64,000 bases of DNA from Thauera sp. (GCA_017302295.1 JAFLDS010000004.1:1-64000); one strand, 5' to 3'. Positions 51,784 to 61,673 are shown, counted from the stretch's first letter. Notes: a model not told the origin generated them from the sequence alone. A program made the numbers and translations.

Positions 51784-53079
51784 ATGCCCATGTTCGAACA
51801 GCATCCGCTGCGCCAGTCGCTCAGCGATGAAGTCCATGCCCGCCCGCCGGTTGCCCTCGACACGCCGGAGTTCGTCACCTACCTCGCCTTCGTGCATCAC
51901 GAGGGCAGCGCCGAGCGCGAGGCCGAGCACCTGAAGGCGCTGGCCGATCAGCTCGGGCTCCCCGACCTGACCACCTGCTCCGGCCACCTGCTGCTGGAGA
52001 CCGCCGGCTTCCGCCTGAAGTGGGAGCGCCACAACGAATTCTCCAGCTACTGCTTCTTCCGCCGCATGGAGCCCACGGACGCAGACGACGACTACGCGCT
52101 GCTGCACGTGCCGGCGGCCTGGCGCAAGGGCATACCCGGCCAGCTCATCGCCGCCACCCACATCGAGCTGCGCAGCGTTGCCGAGGTGCCACCGGAGACG
52201 GTGCTGCACCAGCAGTCAGCGCGCGGCCAGGCGCTGGTCGCCTCCAAGGTGGCCGACGGCGCCGGTTGGGTGCTGACCGACTTTCATCTGCACGACGGCT
52301 TCTCGCACTTCCTCGTGCTCGACGACGGCCTCACCCCGCGCCAGGCCGGCCGCATCGCCCAGCGCCTGGTGGAGATCGAGACCTATCGCGTGATGGCGCT
52401 GCTCGCCTTCCCCGTCGCCAAGCAGGTCGGCCGCCTGCTGTCGCGTGCAGAGGACGAGCTCGCCGACCTGATGGACGGCATGGGCTATGCACGCAGCGCA
52501 GAGGATGACCGCGCGGTGCTCGGCCGCCTGTCGCGGCTCGCCGCCGAGGTCGAACGCTCGGTGGCGCACACCACCTTCCGCTTCGGCGCGGCCAATGCCT
52601 ACTACCGCCTGGTGCAGCAGCGCATCGAGGACTTGCGCGAGCAGCGCCTGCCCGGCTTCTCGCCGATCGCCGAGTTCATGGACCGCCGCCTGGTACCCGC
52701 GATCGAGACCTGCACGACCATCGCCCGCCGCCAGGACGACCTGTCGGCGCGGATCGCGCGCAACTCGCAGCTGCTGCGCACCCGCGTCGATGTCGAGATC
52801 GAACGCCAGAATCAGGAACTGCTGGCGCAGATGAACCGCCGCGCCAAGATCCAGCTCCACCTGCAGGAAACCGTGGAAGGTCTGTCGGTGGTAGCGATCA
52901 CCTACTATGCCTCGCAGCTGGTGAATTACGTCGCCAAGGGCGCCAAGCACCTGATCGAGCCGCTGACGCCGGAAGTCCTCACCGCCGCATCGATCCCGGT
53001 GATTGCCGGCTTTGTCTACATGGGGCTGCGGCGGATGCGGAAATTGCTGGGCAAGGAAGAAGGCGACGCGCATCAATGA
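51784..53079 (+). CDS. DUF3422 family membrane protein
   Basis: The 431-residue protein starts PMFEQHPLRQSLSDEVHARPP, the DUF3422 signature. A coiled-coil-like central part (about 220-360) follows, then one or two C-terminal membrane helices (about 370-415, with VVAITYYASQLVNYVAKG and IPVIAGFVYMGLRRM). No function is known for the family. The fold recalls CorA-like or tethering membrane proteins, but this is only inference. ATG 51784 or ATG 51790 may be the start. Confidence 0.82.
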   Translation: MPMFEQHPLRQSLSDEVHARPPVALDTPEFVTYLAFVHHEGSAEREAEHLKALADQLGLPDLTTCSGHLLLETAGFRLKWERHNEFSSYCFFRRMEPTDADDDYALLHVPAAWRKGIPGQLIAATHIELRSVAEVPPETVLHQQSARGQALVASKVADGAGWVLTDFHLHDGFSHFLVLDDGLTPRQAGRIAQRLVEIETYRVMALLAFPVAKQVGRLLSRAEDELADLMDGMGYARSAEDDRAVLGRLSRLAAEVERSVAHTTFRFGAANAYYRLVQQRIEDLREQRLPGFSPIAEFMDRRLVPAIETCTTIARRQDDLSARIARNSQLLRTRVDVEIERQNQELLAQMNRRAKIQLHLQETVEGLSVVAITYYASQLVNYVAKGAKHLIEPLTPEVLTAASIPVIAGFVYMGLRRMRKLLGKEEGDAHQ

Positions 53080-53166
53080 TGCACGGCACCGCCTGCCCCC
53101 GCCTCGCATGGGGACAGACGGCTGCGCGGAAAGCCGCGATTGCTATCGGAATAAAGTCGAAGCCGC

Positions 53167-54174
53167 TCAGAGCTTCAACAGCTTCCTGGCTGTTTCGCCC
53201 AGGATCAGTTTCTTGTCCGCCGCGGCGAGAAAGTCATAGCCTTCGACCTTGTCGCAGGGGCGCTCGTAGCCCATGTCGAAACAATAATCGCTGCCCAGCA
53301 TGATCCGGTCGGCACCGACCAGTTTCACCAGATACTCCATGACTTCGTTGGAGTGGGAAATGTTGTCATAGTAAAAACGTTTCAGGTAAGCATCCGCGCC
53401 TCGGCCCTTGTTGGCGTCGAGACCGCCTTTGCTCCGCTCCCAGGCGCGGGTCATGCGACCGAAAAGAATCGGATAGACCCCACCCGCATGGGGCAGGACA
53501 ACCTCGAGTTTGGGGTAGCGGTCAAGGATGCCGCTGAAGATCAGTCGCGATGCAGCGATACCCGTGTCCACCGGATTACCGATGGTGTTGACCATGAAAT
53601 ATTTGCCCAGGCGCGCCGGCTCGACCACATGCACCGGATGCAGGAAGAGGGGCAGCCCCATCGCTTCGAGGCGTTCCCACAAAGGATACAGGGACTCGTC
53701 ATCGATCTCCTTGTTCTTGGAGATCCGGGTTTCGGAATAGATGCCTTTCAGGCCGGGCATCTTCGCAATGCGATCGAGCTCCGCTATCGCCAGATCGATG
53801 TTGTCGAAAGGCAGGGTTGCGAGTACGCAAAGCCGATCCGGGTATTTCTGATAAGCCTCGAATGCCGAGTCATTGTGAGCTTCGACCAGCTGCTGCTGCA
53901 GCTTTGCACCAGCCCAGAGAATCATCGGCATGGTCATGGAAATTGCATGCACATCCACGCCTATCCTGTCCATGTCTTCAATCCGGGCCTCCATATGAAT
54001 GAAGCGGTCTTCCAGGGCTGAAACGGTTGGGGCCGATTTGATCACTGGCCTGGACGGGTTCGAGGTGTCCACTGTGGCACCGAATTCCGACCCATATTTT
54101 TCAATCAGGCGGATATAGGACTCAGGATAGTAGTGCGCATGGATATCGATGGACGAATGGGCGTGGTGGTGCAT
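53167..54174 (-). CDS. Amidohydrolase family 2 (ACMSD/aryl-decarboxylase-like)
   Basis: The 335-residue TIM-barrel protein has the metal motif DIHAHYYP at the N-terminus, FLHPVH, VLPHAGG, and the catalytic Asp in MLGSDYCFDMGYE. The order fits the ACMSD superfamily, which decarboxylates or hydrates aromatic acids and ring-cleavage products. The substrate is not assignable. Codon use and GC content differ visibly from the neighbours, suggesting acquisition. The start is ATG 54174, and the frame is open to 54219. A palindrome lies about 120 bases upstream. Confidence 0.82.
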   Translation of the reverse strand: MHHHAHSSIDIHAHYYPESYIRLIEKYGSEFGATVDTSNPSRPVIKSAPTVSALEDRFIHMEARIEDMDRIGVDVHAISMTMPMILWAGAKLQQQLVEAHNDSAFEAYQKYPDRLCVLATLPFDNIDLAIAELDRIAKMPGLKGIYSETRISKNKEIDDESLYPLWERLEAMGLPLFLHPVHVVEPARLGKYFMVNTIGNPVDTGIAASRLIFSGILDRYPKLEVVLPHAGGVYPILFGRMTRAWERSKGGLDANKGRGADAYLKRFYYDNISHSNEVMEYLVKLVGADRIMLGSDYCFDMGYERPCDKVEGYDFLAAADKKLILGETARKLLKL

Positions 54175-54525
54175 GGCTTTACTCCTCTGGCCAAGAACAG
54201 GCTGACAAGAACCGATCACAGGTGACGAACGCCAGGTGCCTCAACACCGTGGCAGGCGCTGTCTCCATACGCCCGACCGCTTGATCCGCTGGCATCCTTC
54301 GAAGGATCGAACGTTACTCCAGAAGCAGGTTTTTCATCGGCAATGCAAGATCGGCCTTCTCGACCCGTGACGGGAAGGCGTCGGGTTCAAGGATTGCAGC
54401 TTGCGGGCCGAACGGCAATGCGTTTTTTGGTCCGCGCGCTTGTCAATCGTCACGCCCCTCTCACGCTCGAAAGTGAGCGCCCCTCCCCTATAATCCCGGT
54501 TTTGCCAGCAACCCGAGGCCCCACC
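54175..54525. promoter_or_regulatory. Divergent region, amidohydrolase / purC
   Basis: This 351-base gap contains a perfect 14-bp palindrome at 54294-54307 (ATCCTTCGAAGGAT). Nearer purC are a dyad CTCAC-N7-GTGAG and a perfect TATAAT at 54489-54494 that may be the purC -10. No gene-like open frame was recognised. The palindrome could be an operator for the minus-strand amidohydrolase. Confidence 0.45.
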
Positions 54526-55461
54526 GTGGCGACGCCCATTTTCGAGACTTCCATCAAGAGCCTGCCGCTGCTCGGCCGCGGCAAGGTGCGCGACATCTAC
54601 GCGGTCGACGACGAGAAGCTGCTGATCGTCACCAGCGATCGCCTGTCGGCCTTCGACGTCATCCTGCCCGACCCGATCCCCGACAAGGGCCGCGTGCTGG
54701 TGGCACTGGCGAACTTCTGGTTCGACAGGCTCGCCCACATCCTGCCCAACCAGCTCACCGGCATCGACCCCGAGACGGTGGTGGCCGCCGACGAGCGGGA
54801 CCAGGTGCGCGGTCGCGCGCTGGTGGTCAAGCGCCTCAAGCCGCTGCCGATCGAGGCCGTGGTGCGCGGCTACGTGATCGGCTCGGGCTGGAAGGACTAC
54901 CAGGCCACCGGCGCGATCTGCGGCATCGCCCTGCCCGCCGGCCTGCAGCAGGCGGCGAAGCTGCCGGCGCCGATCTTCACGCCGTCGTCGAAGGCCGAGA
55001 TGGGCGAGCACGACGAGAACATCTCCTTCGCGCAGGCGCAGGCGCGCTGCGACGCGATGCTGAAGGACGCCCTCGACGGCACCGGCAAGACCGGCGCCCA
55101 GCTGGCCGAGGAAGCGCGCAATGCGGCGATCGCGCTGTATTCGGAAGCGGCCGACTACGCTGCCGGGCGCGGCATCATCATCGCCGACACCAAGTTCGAG
55201 TTCGGCATCGACGCCGCCGGTACGCTGCACCTCATCGACGAGGCCCTCACGCCCGACTCCTCGCGCTTCTGGCCGGCCGACAGCTACCGCGAAGGCATCA
55301 GCCCGCCGTCCTTTGACAAGCAGTACGTGCGCGACTACCTGGAGACGCTGGACTGGGGCAAGACCGCGCCGGCCCCGGCGCTGCCGGCTCACGTCATCGA
55401 ACACACCGCGGGCAAGTATCGCGAAGCCTATGAGCGCCTGACCGGCCACAAGCTGGCGTAA
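54526..55461 (+). CDS. purC: Phosphoribosylaminoimidazole-succinocarboxamide synthase
   Basis: This 311-residue enzyme makes SAICAR in de novo purine synthesis from CAIR, aspartate and ATP. Seen here are [28 protein letters not shown], the [16 protein letters not shown] loop, and [11 protein letters not shown]. The GTG at 54526 matches the family N-terminus; the frame is open upstream. A TATAAT hexamer lies 32 bases upstream of the start. Confidence 0.96.
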   Translation: MATPIFETSIKSLPLLGRGKVRDIYAVDDEKLLIVTSDRLSAFDVILPDPIPDKGRVLVALANFWFDRLAHILPNQLTGIDPETVVAADERDQVRGRALVVKRLKPLPIEAVVRGYVIGSGWKDYQATGAICGIALPAGLQQAAKLPAPIFTPSSKAEMGEHDENISFAQAQARCDAMLKDALDGTGKTGAQLAEEARNAAIALYSEAADYAAGRGIIIADTKFEFGIDAAGTLHLIDEALTPDSSRFWPADSYREGISPPSFDKQYVRDYLETLDWGKTAPAPALPAHVIEHTAGKYREAYERLTGHKLA

Positions 55462-55522
55462 GCACGCCAGCCACACCGCGGAGGAGCCCGGCAAGAGGCT
55501 CCCCGCCCTCGAGGGGATCTTC

Positions 55523-56791
55523 ATGCAACTGCCTGCTTCCGGCCGCACGCTGGCGATGGCTGTAGTCATCGCCGCCTACATGCTGTCGTTCTTTCACCGC
55601 TTCGCTCCCGCGGGCATCGCGCAGGACCTGGCTGCGGCGTTCCACACCAGCGCTGCCTCGCTCGGGGTGCTCGCTGCAACCTATTTCTACGTTTACACGA
55701 TCATGCAGGTGCCGACCGGCATCCTGGTCGACACCCTCGGTCCACGTCGCATTCTGCTGCTCGGCGGCCTGGTCGCCGGTGCCGGCAGCGCACTGTTCGG
55801 CCTCGCCCCCAGCCTGGAGATCGCCCTGATCGGGCGCACCCTGGTCGGTCTGGGCGTGTCGGTGGTGTTCATTGCGATGCTGAAGCTGATCGCCATCTGG
55901 TACGACGAACGCCGCTTCGCCACCCTGGTCGGACTCGCGATGCTGCTCGGCAACCTCGGCTCCATCCTCGCCGGCACGCCGCTGGTGACGGTGGCCGAGG
56001 CTACCTCGTGGCGCGGGGTGTTCATCGGTGCCGCGGTGTTTTCGGCGCTGCTAGGCGCGGCGTGCTGGGTGTTCATCCGCGAGAGCCATTCGGCCGACGC
56101 GCCGCGGCCGCGCATCGATCGCACCGTGATCATCGGCGGGCTCGCCGGCGTGCTGCGCAACCGCGCCACCTGGCCCGCGGTGTGGGTGAATTTCGGCCTC
56201 GCCGGCAGCTTTTTCGCCTTTGGCGGACTGTGGGCCACGCCCTACCTGATGCAGGTGCACCAGCTCAGCCGCGTGCAGGCAGCGAACCACCTGTCGCTGT
56301 ACTTTGCCTGCCTCGCGGTGGGCTGCCTCGCCGTCGGCAGCCTGTCCGACCGCATCGGCAAGCGCAAGCCGGTCCTCATCGCCGGCAGCTTCGCCGTGTG
56401 CGCGCTGTGGGTCGTCTGGCTGTCGGCCGTGCGCATGCCGATTGCGGTGAGCTACGCCCTGTTCGCGCTGATGGGGCTCGTCACGGCGAGCTTCTCGCTG
56501 ACCTGGGCCTGCGCCAAGGAAGTGAACCCGCCGCAGCTGTCCGGCATGAGCACGAGCGTCACCAACATGGGCGGCTTCCTCGCCGGCGCCCTGCTACAGC
56601 CGGCCGTTGGCGTAGTGATGGATCTCGGCTGGGACGGCACCATCGCCGACGGCGTGCGCATGTATCCGGTCGAAACCTTCCGCTACGGCCTTGGCCTGCT
56701 GGCCGCGGTCGCCCTGTTCGGCACGATCTCGACGCTGTTCCTGCGCGAGACCGGTTGCCGCAACATCTGGACGGCCGGCAAACGGGATTGA
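55523..56791 (+). CDS. Major facilitator superfamily transporter
   Basis: The 422-residue carrier has 12 predicted helices, the A-like motif DTLGPRRILLLGG between helices 2 and 3, and a second SDRIGKRKPVLIAG. The sequence resembles the sugar-phosphate/nitrate-like antiporter groups, but the substrate is unknown. The first Met at 55523 is preceded by GAGGGGA. It follows purC by 61 bases. Confidence 0.85.
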   Translation: MQLPASGRTLAMAVVIAAYMLSFFHRFAPAGIAQDLAAAFHTSAASLGVLAATYFYVYTIMQVPTGILVDTLGPRRILLLGGLVAGAGSALFGLAPSLEIALIGRTLVGLGVSVVFIAMLKLIAIWYDERRFATLVGLAMLLGNLGSILAGTPLVTVAEATSWRGVFIGAAVFSALLGAACWVFIRESHSADAPRPRIDRTVIIGGLAGVLRNRATWPAVWVNFGLAGSFFAFGGLWATPYLMQVHQLSRVQAANHLSLYFACLAVGCLAVGSLSDRIGKRKPVLIAGSFAVCALWVVWLSAVRMPIAVSYALFALMGLVTASFSLTWACAKEVNPPQLSGMSTSVTNMGGFLAGALLQPAVGVVMDLGWDGTIADGVRMYPVETFRYGLGLLAAVALFGTISTLFLRETGCRNIWTAGKRD

Positions 56792-56949
56792 AGCGCGGCG
56801 AGGATACGATAGCGAACGCAAATCGCTCTCATTGATGAACTCATCCGATTTTGTCCTAATCTAAGCGTGTGATCGTGATCCGCGGAGGACTCGTCCGACG
56901 GATCAGGTTGCGGTTCCGCTTCGACGTTCCTCACCGCACGGAGGTTGTC

Positions 56950-57723
56950 ATGGACAAATCGATGCACTCGCTGGGCCACCACTTTAACCTGCCGCACATT
57001 CGCGAGGTCGGCGCTTCGCGTCCCTTCCACTGGCTGAAGCTGGGCTGGGGCGACATGCGCGACAACCTCGGCGCCAGCCTGACGTACGGCCTTTTCTTTG
57101 CCATCGCCGGTTACGCCATCCTCGCCTACGCTAGCGACAAGCCCTACCTGTTCACCGCGGCCATCTCGGGCTTCTTCCTCGTGGGGCCAATCGCCGCCGC
57201 CGGGCTTTACGAGATCTCGCGCCGCCACGACGCGGGTCAGCCGGCCTCCTTCGCTGCATCGCTGCGCGGCCTGACGCGGCACGGCGACAGCCTGATGTAT
57301 TTCGGCCTCTTCCTCGCCATCGCGCTGATCGCCTGGGAGCGCCTGTCGGCGATTCTGTTCGCGCTGTTCTACCAGGGCAATGTGCCCGAGTTGTCGAACT
57401 TTGCGCGTGACGTCTTCCTGTCGGGCGACTACACCCACGTCGTCGTAGCCTACCTCGTCGTCGGCGGTGCGCTCGCGGCGGTGGTGTTCGCGCTGTCGGC
57501 GATCGCCATTCCCATGATCATGGATCGCGACATCGACGCCATCAGCGCCGCCATGACGAGCGCCAAGGCGGTCGGCGTGAACCTTGGCGCGATGGCAGTG
57601 TGGGCAGCGGTCATCGTCGCCCTGGTCGTGCTCGGCTTCGCCACCATGATGATCGGCATGGTCGTCTTGCTGCCGCTGCTCGGCCACGCCACCTGGCATG
57701 CTTACCGCGATCTGCTCGAGTGA
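56950..57723 (+). CDS. DUF2189 family membrane protein
   Basis: The 257-residue protein has a soluble N-terminus (HFNLPHIREVGASRPFHWLKLGWGDM) and six or so membrane helices. The block ISGFFLVGPIAAAGLYEISRR is characteristic of DUF2189. The role is unknown; members are often near cytochrome or regulator genes. The start ATG 56950 has a GGAGG site nearby. A strong terminator follows. Confidence 0.85.
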   Translation: MDKSMHSLGHHFNLPHIREVGASRPFHWLKLGWGDMRDNLGASLTYGLFFAIAGYAILAYASDKPYLFTAAISGFFLVGPIAAAGLYEISRRHDAGQPASFAASLRGLTRHGDSLMYFGLFLAIALIAWERLSAILFALFYQGNVPELSNFARDVFLSGDYTHVVVAYLVVGGALAAVVFALSAIAIPMIMDRDIDAISAAMTSAKAVGVNLGAMAVWAAVIVALVVLGFATMMIGMVVLLPLLGHATWHAYRDLLE

Positions 57724-57753
57724 TCGCTCAGCCTTCCCCGATTGCCTGAACCC

Positions 57754-57787
57754 GCGGGCGCCCATAGCGGCGCCCGCAGCCTTTTTT
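57754..57787 (+). terminator. Intrinsic terminator after the DUF2189 gene
   Basis: A perfect 9-bp stem (57754-57762 with 57769-57777) closes a six-base loop. AGCC and six T follow. It lies between the DUF2189 gene and prlC. Confidence 0.9.
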
Positions 57788-57842
57788 GCGGCACAATAAG
57801 CCGCAAGACCGCCACGAAATCCCCGACGGATACACATCGAAC

Positions 57843-59933
57843 ATGACGAGCCAGACGCCCGCCTCCGCAGACAACGCCCCCAACCCGCTGCTTGATTTCT
57901 CCAGCTTCCCGCGCTTTGGGGACATCCGCCCCGAACACGTCGCTCCGGCCGTGCGCCAGCTGCTCGACGAGAACCGCGCGCTGATCGAACGCCTCACGGC
58001 CGACCCGGCCGTGCCGACCTGGGACGGTTTCGTCGCGCCGATGAACGAGGCCGGCGAGCGCCTCGGCCGCGCCTGGGGGGTGGTCGGCCACCTGCACAGC
58101 GTGATGGACGTGCCGGAGTGGCGAGAGGCCTACAACGACATGCTGCCGGAGGTGTCGAGCTTCTTCGCCGAGGTCGGCCAGAACCTGGCGTTGTTCGAGA
58201 AATACAAGGCGCTGCACGGCAGCCCCGAGTACGCCACGCTGTCGCCCACCCGCCGGCTGATCCTCGACCACGAGCTGCGCGACTTCCGCCTGTCGGGGGC
58301 CGAGCTGGCGGACGAGCTGAAGCCCCGCTTCAAGGAAATCCAGGAGGAACAGTCGCAGCTCGCGGCGAAGTTCTCCGAGAACCTGCTCGACGCCACCAAT
58401 GCGCATGAAGAGCTGATCACCGACGAAGCGGAGCTGGCCGGCATTCCGGAAGATGCGCGCGCGCTGGCGCACGCCTCGGCCGAAGCCGAAGGCAAGCCGG
58501 GCTGGCGCTTCACACTGCACATGCCCTCCTACCTGCCGGTGATGCAGTACGCCGACAGCCGCGCGCTGCGCGAACGCATGTACCGCGCCTACGCCACCCG
58601 CGCGTCCGAGCAGGGCAAGGCGGAGTGGGACAACGGTCCGCTGATCGGCCGCATCCTGGCGCTGCGTGACGAAGAAGCGAAGCTGCTCGGCTATGCGAGC
58701 TTCGCCGAAGTGTCGCTGGTGCCCAAGATGGCCGACACCCCGGCGCAGGTGCTCGGCTTCCTGCGCGAGCTCGCGGCCAAGGCCAAACCGTTTGCCGAAC
58801 GCGACCTCGCCGAGCTGAAGGCTTTCGCCAAGGCCGAACTCGGCCTCGACCCGCTCGAACCCTGGGACGTCGCCTACGCATCGGAGAAGCTGCGCCAGTC
58901 GCGCTACGACTACTCCGACCAGGAGGTCAAGCAGTACTTCCCCGAGCCCAAGGTGCTCGACGGCCTGTTCGGCGTGATCCGCGCGCTGTATGGCGTCGAC
59001 ATCCTGCCCGACGAGGCGCCGAGCTGGGATCCCGACACGCGCTTCTTCCGCATCGAGAAGGACGGCGACACCGTCGGCCACTTCTACCTCGACTTGCACG
59101 CCCGCCCGACCAAGCGCGGCGGCGCCTGGATGGACTCGGCACGCAGCCGCCACCGCACGGAGCACGGCACCGAGACGCCGGTCGCTTACCTGGTGTGCAA
59201 CTTCCCCAGCGCGGTGGCCGGCAAACCCGCCACGTTCAGCCACGACGACGTCCTCACGCTGTTCCACGAATGCGGCCACGGCCTGCACCATCTGCTGACG
59301 AAGGTCGAAGACCTCGCGGTGTCGGGTATCCACGGCGTGGAATGGGATGCGGTGGAGCTCCCCAGCCAGTTCATGGAGAACTTCTGCTGGGAGTGGGACG
59401 TGTTGCAGGGCATGACCGCCCACGTGGACACCGGCGAACCGCTGCCGCGCGCGCTTTACGACAAGATGATCGCGGCGAGGAACTTCCAGAGCGGCATGCA
59501 GACCGTGCGCCAGCTCGAGTTCTCGATGTTCGACCTGCGCCTGCACGGCGAGATCGACGCCGCGAGCGGGCCGGTGCCCATCGAGCGCGTGATGGCCCTG
59601 CTCGACGAGGTCCGCCGCGAAGTGGCGGTGCTGGTGCCGCCCGCATGGCATCGCTTCCCGCACAGCTTCTCGCACATCTTCGCCGGCGGCTACGCGGCGG
59701 GTTACTACAGTTATAAGTGGGCCGAGGTGCTGTCGGCCGACGCCTTCGAGGCTTTCGAGGAAGCCGGCGCCGGCAAGGGCAGCCTGCTCGACGCCGAGAC
59801 CGGGGCGCGCTTCTGGCGCGAGATCCTGGCCGTCGGCGGCAGCCGGCCGGCAATCGAATCCTTCACGGCCTTCCGCGGCCGTGAGCCGCGCGTCGACGCT
59901 TTGCTGCGTCACAACGGGATGGTGGATGCATGA
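57843..59933 (+). CDS. prlC: Oligopeptidase A (M3 metallopeptidase)
   Basis: The 696-residue zinc peptidase has HECGH at residues 475-479 (metal ligands H475 and H479, catalytic E476) in the segment LFHECGHGLHHLL, followed by the third ligand Glu in the GVEWDAVELPSQFMEN region. It degrades cytoplasmic peptides, including signal peptide fragments. The start ATG 57843 begins TSQTPASADN. It overlaps the next gene by four bases. Confidence 0.96.
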   Translation: MTSQTPASADNAPNPLLDFSSFPRFGDIRPEHVAPAVRQLLDENRALIERLTADPAVPTWDGFVAPMNEAGERLGRAWGVVGHLHSVMDVPEWREAYNDMLPEVSSFFAEVGQNLALFEKYKALHGSPEYATLSPTRRLILDHELRDFRLSGAELADELKPRFKEIQEEQSQLAAKFSENLLDATNAHEELITDEAELAGIPEDARALAHASAEAEGKPGWRFTLHMPSYLPVMQYADSRALRERMYRAYATRASEQGKAEWDNGPLIGRILALRDEEAKLLGYASFAEVSLVPKMADTPAQVLGFLRELAAKAKPFAERDLAELKAFAKAELGLDPLEPWDVAYASEKLRQSRYDYSDQEVKQYFPEPKVLDGLFGVIRALYGVDILPDEAPSWDPDTRFFRIEKDGDTVGHFYLDLHARPTKRGGAWMDSARSRHRTEHGTETPVAYLVCNFPSAVAGKPATFSHDDVLTLFHECGHGLHHLLTKVEDLAVSGIHGVEWDAVELPSQFMENFCWEWDVLQGMTAHVDTGEPLPRALYDKMIAARNFQSGMQTVRQLEFSMFDLRLHGEIDAASGPVPIERVMALLDEVRREVAVLVPPAWHRFPHSFSHIFAGGYAAGYYSYKWAEVLSADAFEAFEEAGAGKGSLLDAETGARFWREILAVGGSRPAIESFTAFRGREPRVDALLRHNGMVDA

Positions 59934-60427
59934 AAGCCCTTACCTCGGTCGTCGCAGCAATGGGCGTCGGAGTCGTCCTTGCCGGCGTCGCGCCATGCAG
60001 CATGGCCGCGGACACCTACCGCTGGGTGGACAAGGCGGGGCGGGTGACCTACTCCGACCGTCCGCCGCCTCCCGGCGTGCGACAAGTCGAGGAAAGGCAG
60101 TACGGCGCCGCACCGGCGGAGACTGTGCCAGGCTTCGCCCTGCGCAAGGCAGCCGAAGATTTCCCGGTGGCGATCTACACGGCGGACAACTGCGGCGAAT
60201 TCTGCGACAGCGCGCGCGACCTGCTCACCCGTCGCGGGGTGCCTTTCACCGAGCACAAGATCACCAGCGAAGCGGAGCGCGCGGCCTTCCTCGAACGCTT
60301 CGGACCACCGGATGAAGTGCCCGCCATCGCCGTCGGCAGCCAGACCTTCAAGGGCTACGAAAGCGGCCGATGGAACCGCATGCTCGACGACGCCGGTTAT
60401 CCCAGGACGCCCCAGCCCCCGCGCTGA
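59930..60427 (+). CDS. Periplasmic DUF4124-glutaredoxin fusion protein
   Basis: The 165-residue protein has a signal peptide (ending SMAAD), a DUF4124 segment (TYRWVDKAGRVTYSDRPPP) and a glutaredoxin-like domain with CGEFC at about residues 86-90. The redox motif has three residues between the cysteines instead of the usual two. It is likely a periplasmic thiol protein. Its ATG overlaps the prlC stop. Confidence 0.82.
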   Translation: MKALTSVVAAMGVGVVLAGVAPCSMAADTYRWVDKAGRVTYSDRPPPPGVRQVEERQYGAAPAETVPGFALRKAAEDFPVAIYTADNCGEFCDSARDLLTRRGVPFTEHKITSEAERAAFLERFGPPDEVPAIAVGSQTFKGYESGRWNRMLDDAGYPRTPQPPR

Positions 60428-60507
60428 TCGCGACCAGGGGTGCGCTACAATGCGCGCCCTTTTCGCAAGGCCCGGCGGCCACGCCGGGCATCCCGACCGG
60501 ATCGCCC

Positions 60508-61275
60508 ATGAAGATCGCCACCTGGAACGTCAACTCGCTGAAAGTGCGCCTGCCGCACGTACTCGACTGGCTCGCCGCCAACAAGCCCGATGCACTCTGC
60601 CTGCAGGAGCTGAAGCTCGAGGACAAGGCGTTTCCGCTTGCCGAACTCGAGGCCGCCGGTTACCACGCGGTGTTCATCGGCCAGAAGACCTACAACGGCG
60701 TCGCCATCCTGAGCCCGGCGCAAATCGACGACGCCACCGTGGTGCGCAACATCCCCGGTTTCGAGGACGAGCAAAAGCGCATCATCGCCGCCACCATCGA
60801 CGGTGTGCGCGTGGTGTGCGGGTACTTCCCCAACGGCCAGGCGGTCGGTTCCGACAAGTTCGAGTACAAGCTGCGCTGGCTCGCCGCGCTGACCGACTGG
60901 CTGCGCGAGGAACTGAAGACCCACGAGCGCCTGGTGCTGGCGGGCGACTTCAACATCGCCCCCGAGGACCGCGACGCGCACCCCGACTGGAAGGACGAGA
61001 TCCACGTCTCCGAACCGGAGCGCGCTGCCTTCCGTGCGCTGCAGGCGCTGGGCCTGGTCGACGCCTTCCGCCTGTTCGAGCAGCCCGAGCGCAGCTTCTC
61101 GTGGTGGGACTACCGAATGATGGCCTTCCGCCGCAATTTCGGCCTGCGCATCGACCATCTGCTGGTGTCGCCTGCGCTGCGCGAGGCCTGTCGCAGCTGC
61201 GCGGTGGACAAGGCGCCGCGCAAGCTGGAACGCCCGTCCGACCACGCACCAGTGGTGCTGGAACTGGCCGTCTGA
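60508..61275 (+). CDS. xthA: Exodeoxyribonuclease III
   Basis: This 255-residue AP endonuclease has MKIATWNVNSLKVRLPHV, the LQELKL metal motif, GDFNIAPEDRD and the C-terminal SDHAPVVLEL. It repairs abasic sites and 3' blocking groups in DNA. The start is ATG 60508. It is probably independently transcribed, as 80 bases separate it from the previous gene. Confidence 0.96.
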   Translation: MKIATWNVNSLKVRLPHVLDWLAANKPDALCLQELKLEDKAFPLAELEAAGYHAVFIGQKTYNGVAILSPAQIDDATVVRNIPGFEDEQKRIIAATIDGVRVVCGYFPNGQAVGSDKFEYKLRWLAALTDWLREELKTHERLVLAGDFNIAPEDRDAHPDWKDEIHVSEPERAAFRALQALGLVDAFRLFEQPERSFSWWDYRMMAFRRNFGLRIDHLLVSPALREACRSCAVDKAPRKLERPSDHAPVVLELAV

Positions 61276-61296
61276 TCGGGTGTCACCTCCATTTCA

Positions 61297-61325
61297 TTCA
61301 CACTCGCGCCCAATCGTGCTATATA
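61297..61325 (+). promoter_or_regulatory. Candidate sigma-70 promoter for the DUF2892 gene
   Basis: TTCACA at 61297-61302 and TATATA at 61320-61325 are 17 bases apart. A small hairpin TAAGA-AAAG-TCTTA overlaps the start region at 61324-61337 and may be an operator. Confidence 0.5.
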
Positions 61326-61360
61326 AGAAAAGTCTTACATAAACATTCGCGGAGCATGAC

Positions 61361-61552
61361 ATGAATACGAACGTTGGCGGCATCGACAAGATCCTGCGCA
61401 TCCTGGTCGGCATTGCGCTGGTCGCCTGGGCGCTGATGGGCGGCCCGGTATGGGCATGGATCGGCGTGGTGCCGCTCGCTACCGGTCTGTTCGGCTGGTG
61501 CCCGGCCTACACGCTGTTCGGCATGAACACCTGCCCGCTGAAGAAGCCTTGA
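61361..61552 (+). CDS. DUF2892 (YgaP-type) small membrane protein
   Basis: This 63-residue protein begins MNTNVGGIDKILRI and has two hydrophobic segments (about 13-28 and 30-47) plus the C-terminal CPAYTLFGMNTCPL with two cysteines. The family is often fused to rhodanese domains. It may bind a small sulfur species, but that is inference. It has its own promoter-like site and a terminator-like hairpin. Confidence 0.88.
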   Translation: MNTNVGGIDKILRILVGIALVAWALMGGPVWAWIGVVPLATGLFGWCPAYTLFGMNTCPLKKP

Positions 61553-61588
61553 ACCCAAAGCCCTGAGCGGGCATCGCGCAGCATCACC

Positions 61589-61616
61589 AACCAGGCCGGG
61601 GCAACCCGGCCTGGTT
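61589..61616 (+). terminator. Terminator hairpin after the DUF2892 gene
   Basis: A perfect 12-bp stem (61589-61600 with 61605-61616) has a GCAA tetraloop. The sequence after it, CTATTTGTT, is only moderately T-rich. Confidence 0.8.
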
Positions 61617-61673
61617 CTATTTGTTCGCCGGATTCACACGCCGAAGGGTGGCGATCCTGTCCTCGCGCATTAG

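Noticed and set aside
57702-59912. A 736-codon open frame antisense to prlC
   Set aside because: prlC has a full metallopeptidase match on the other strand; the antisense frame is low-complexity His/Arg/Ala.
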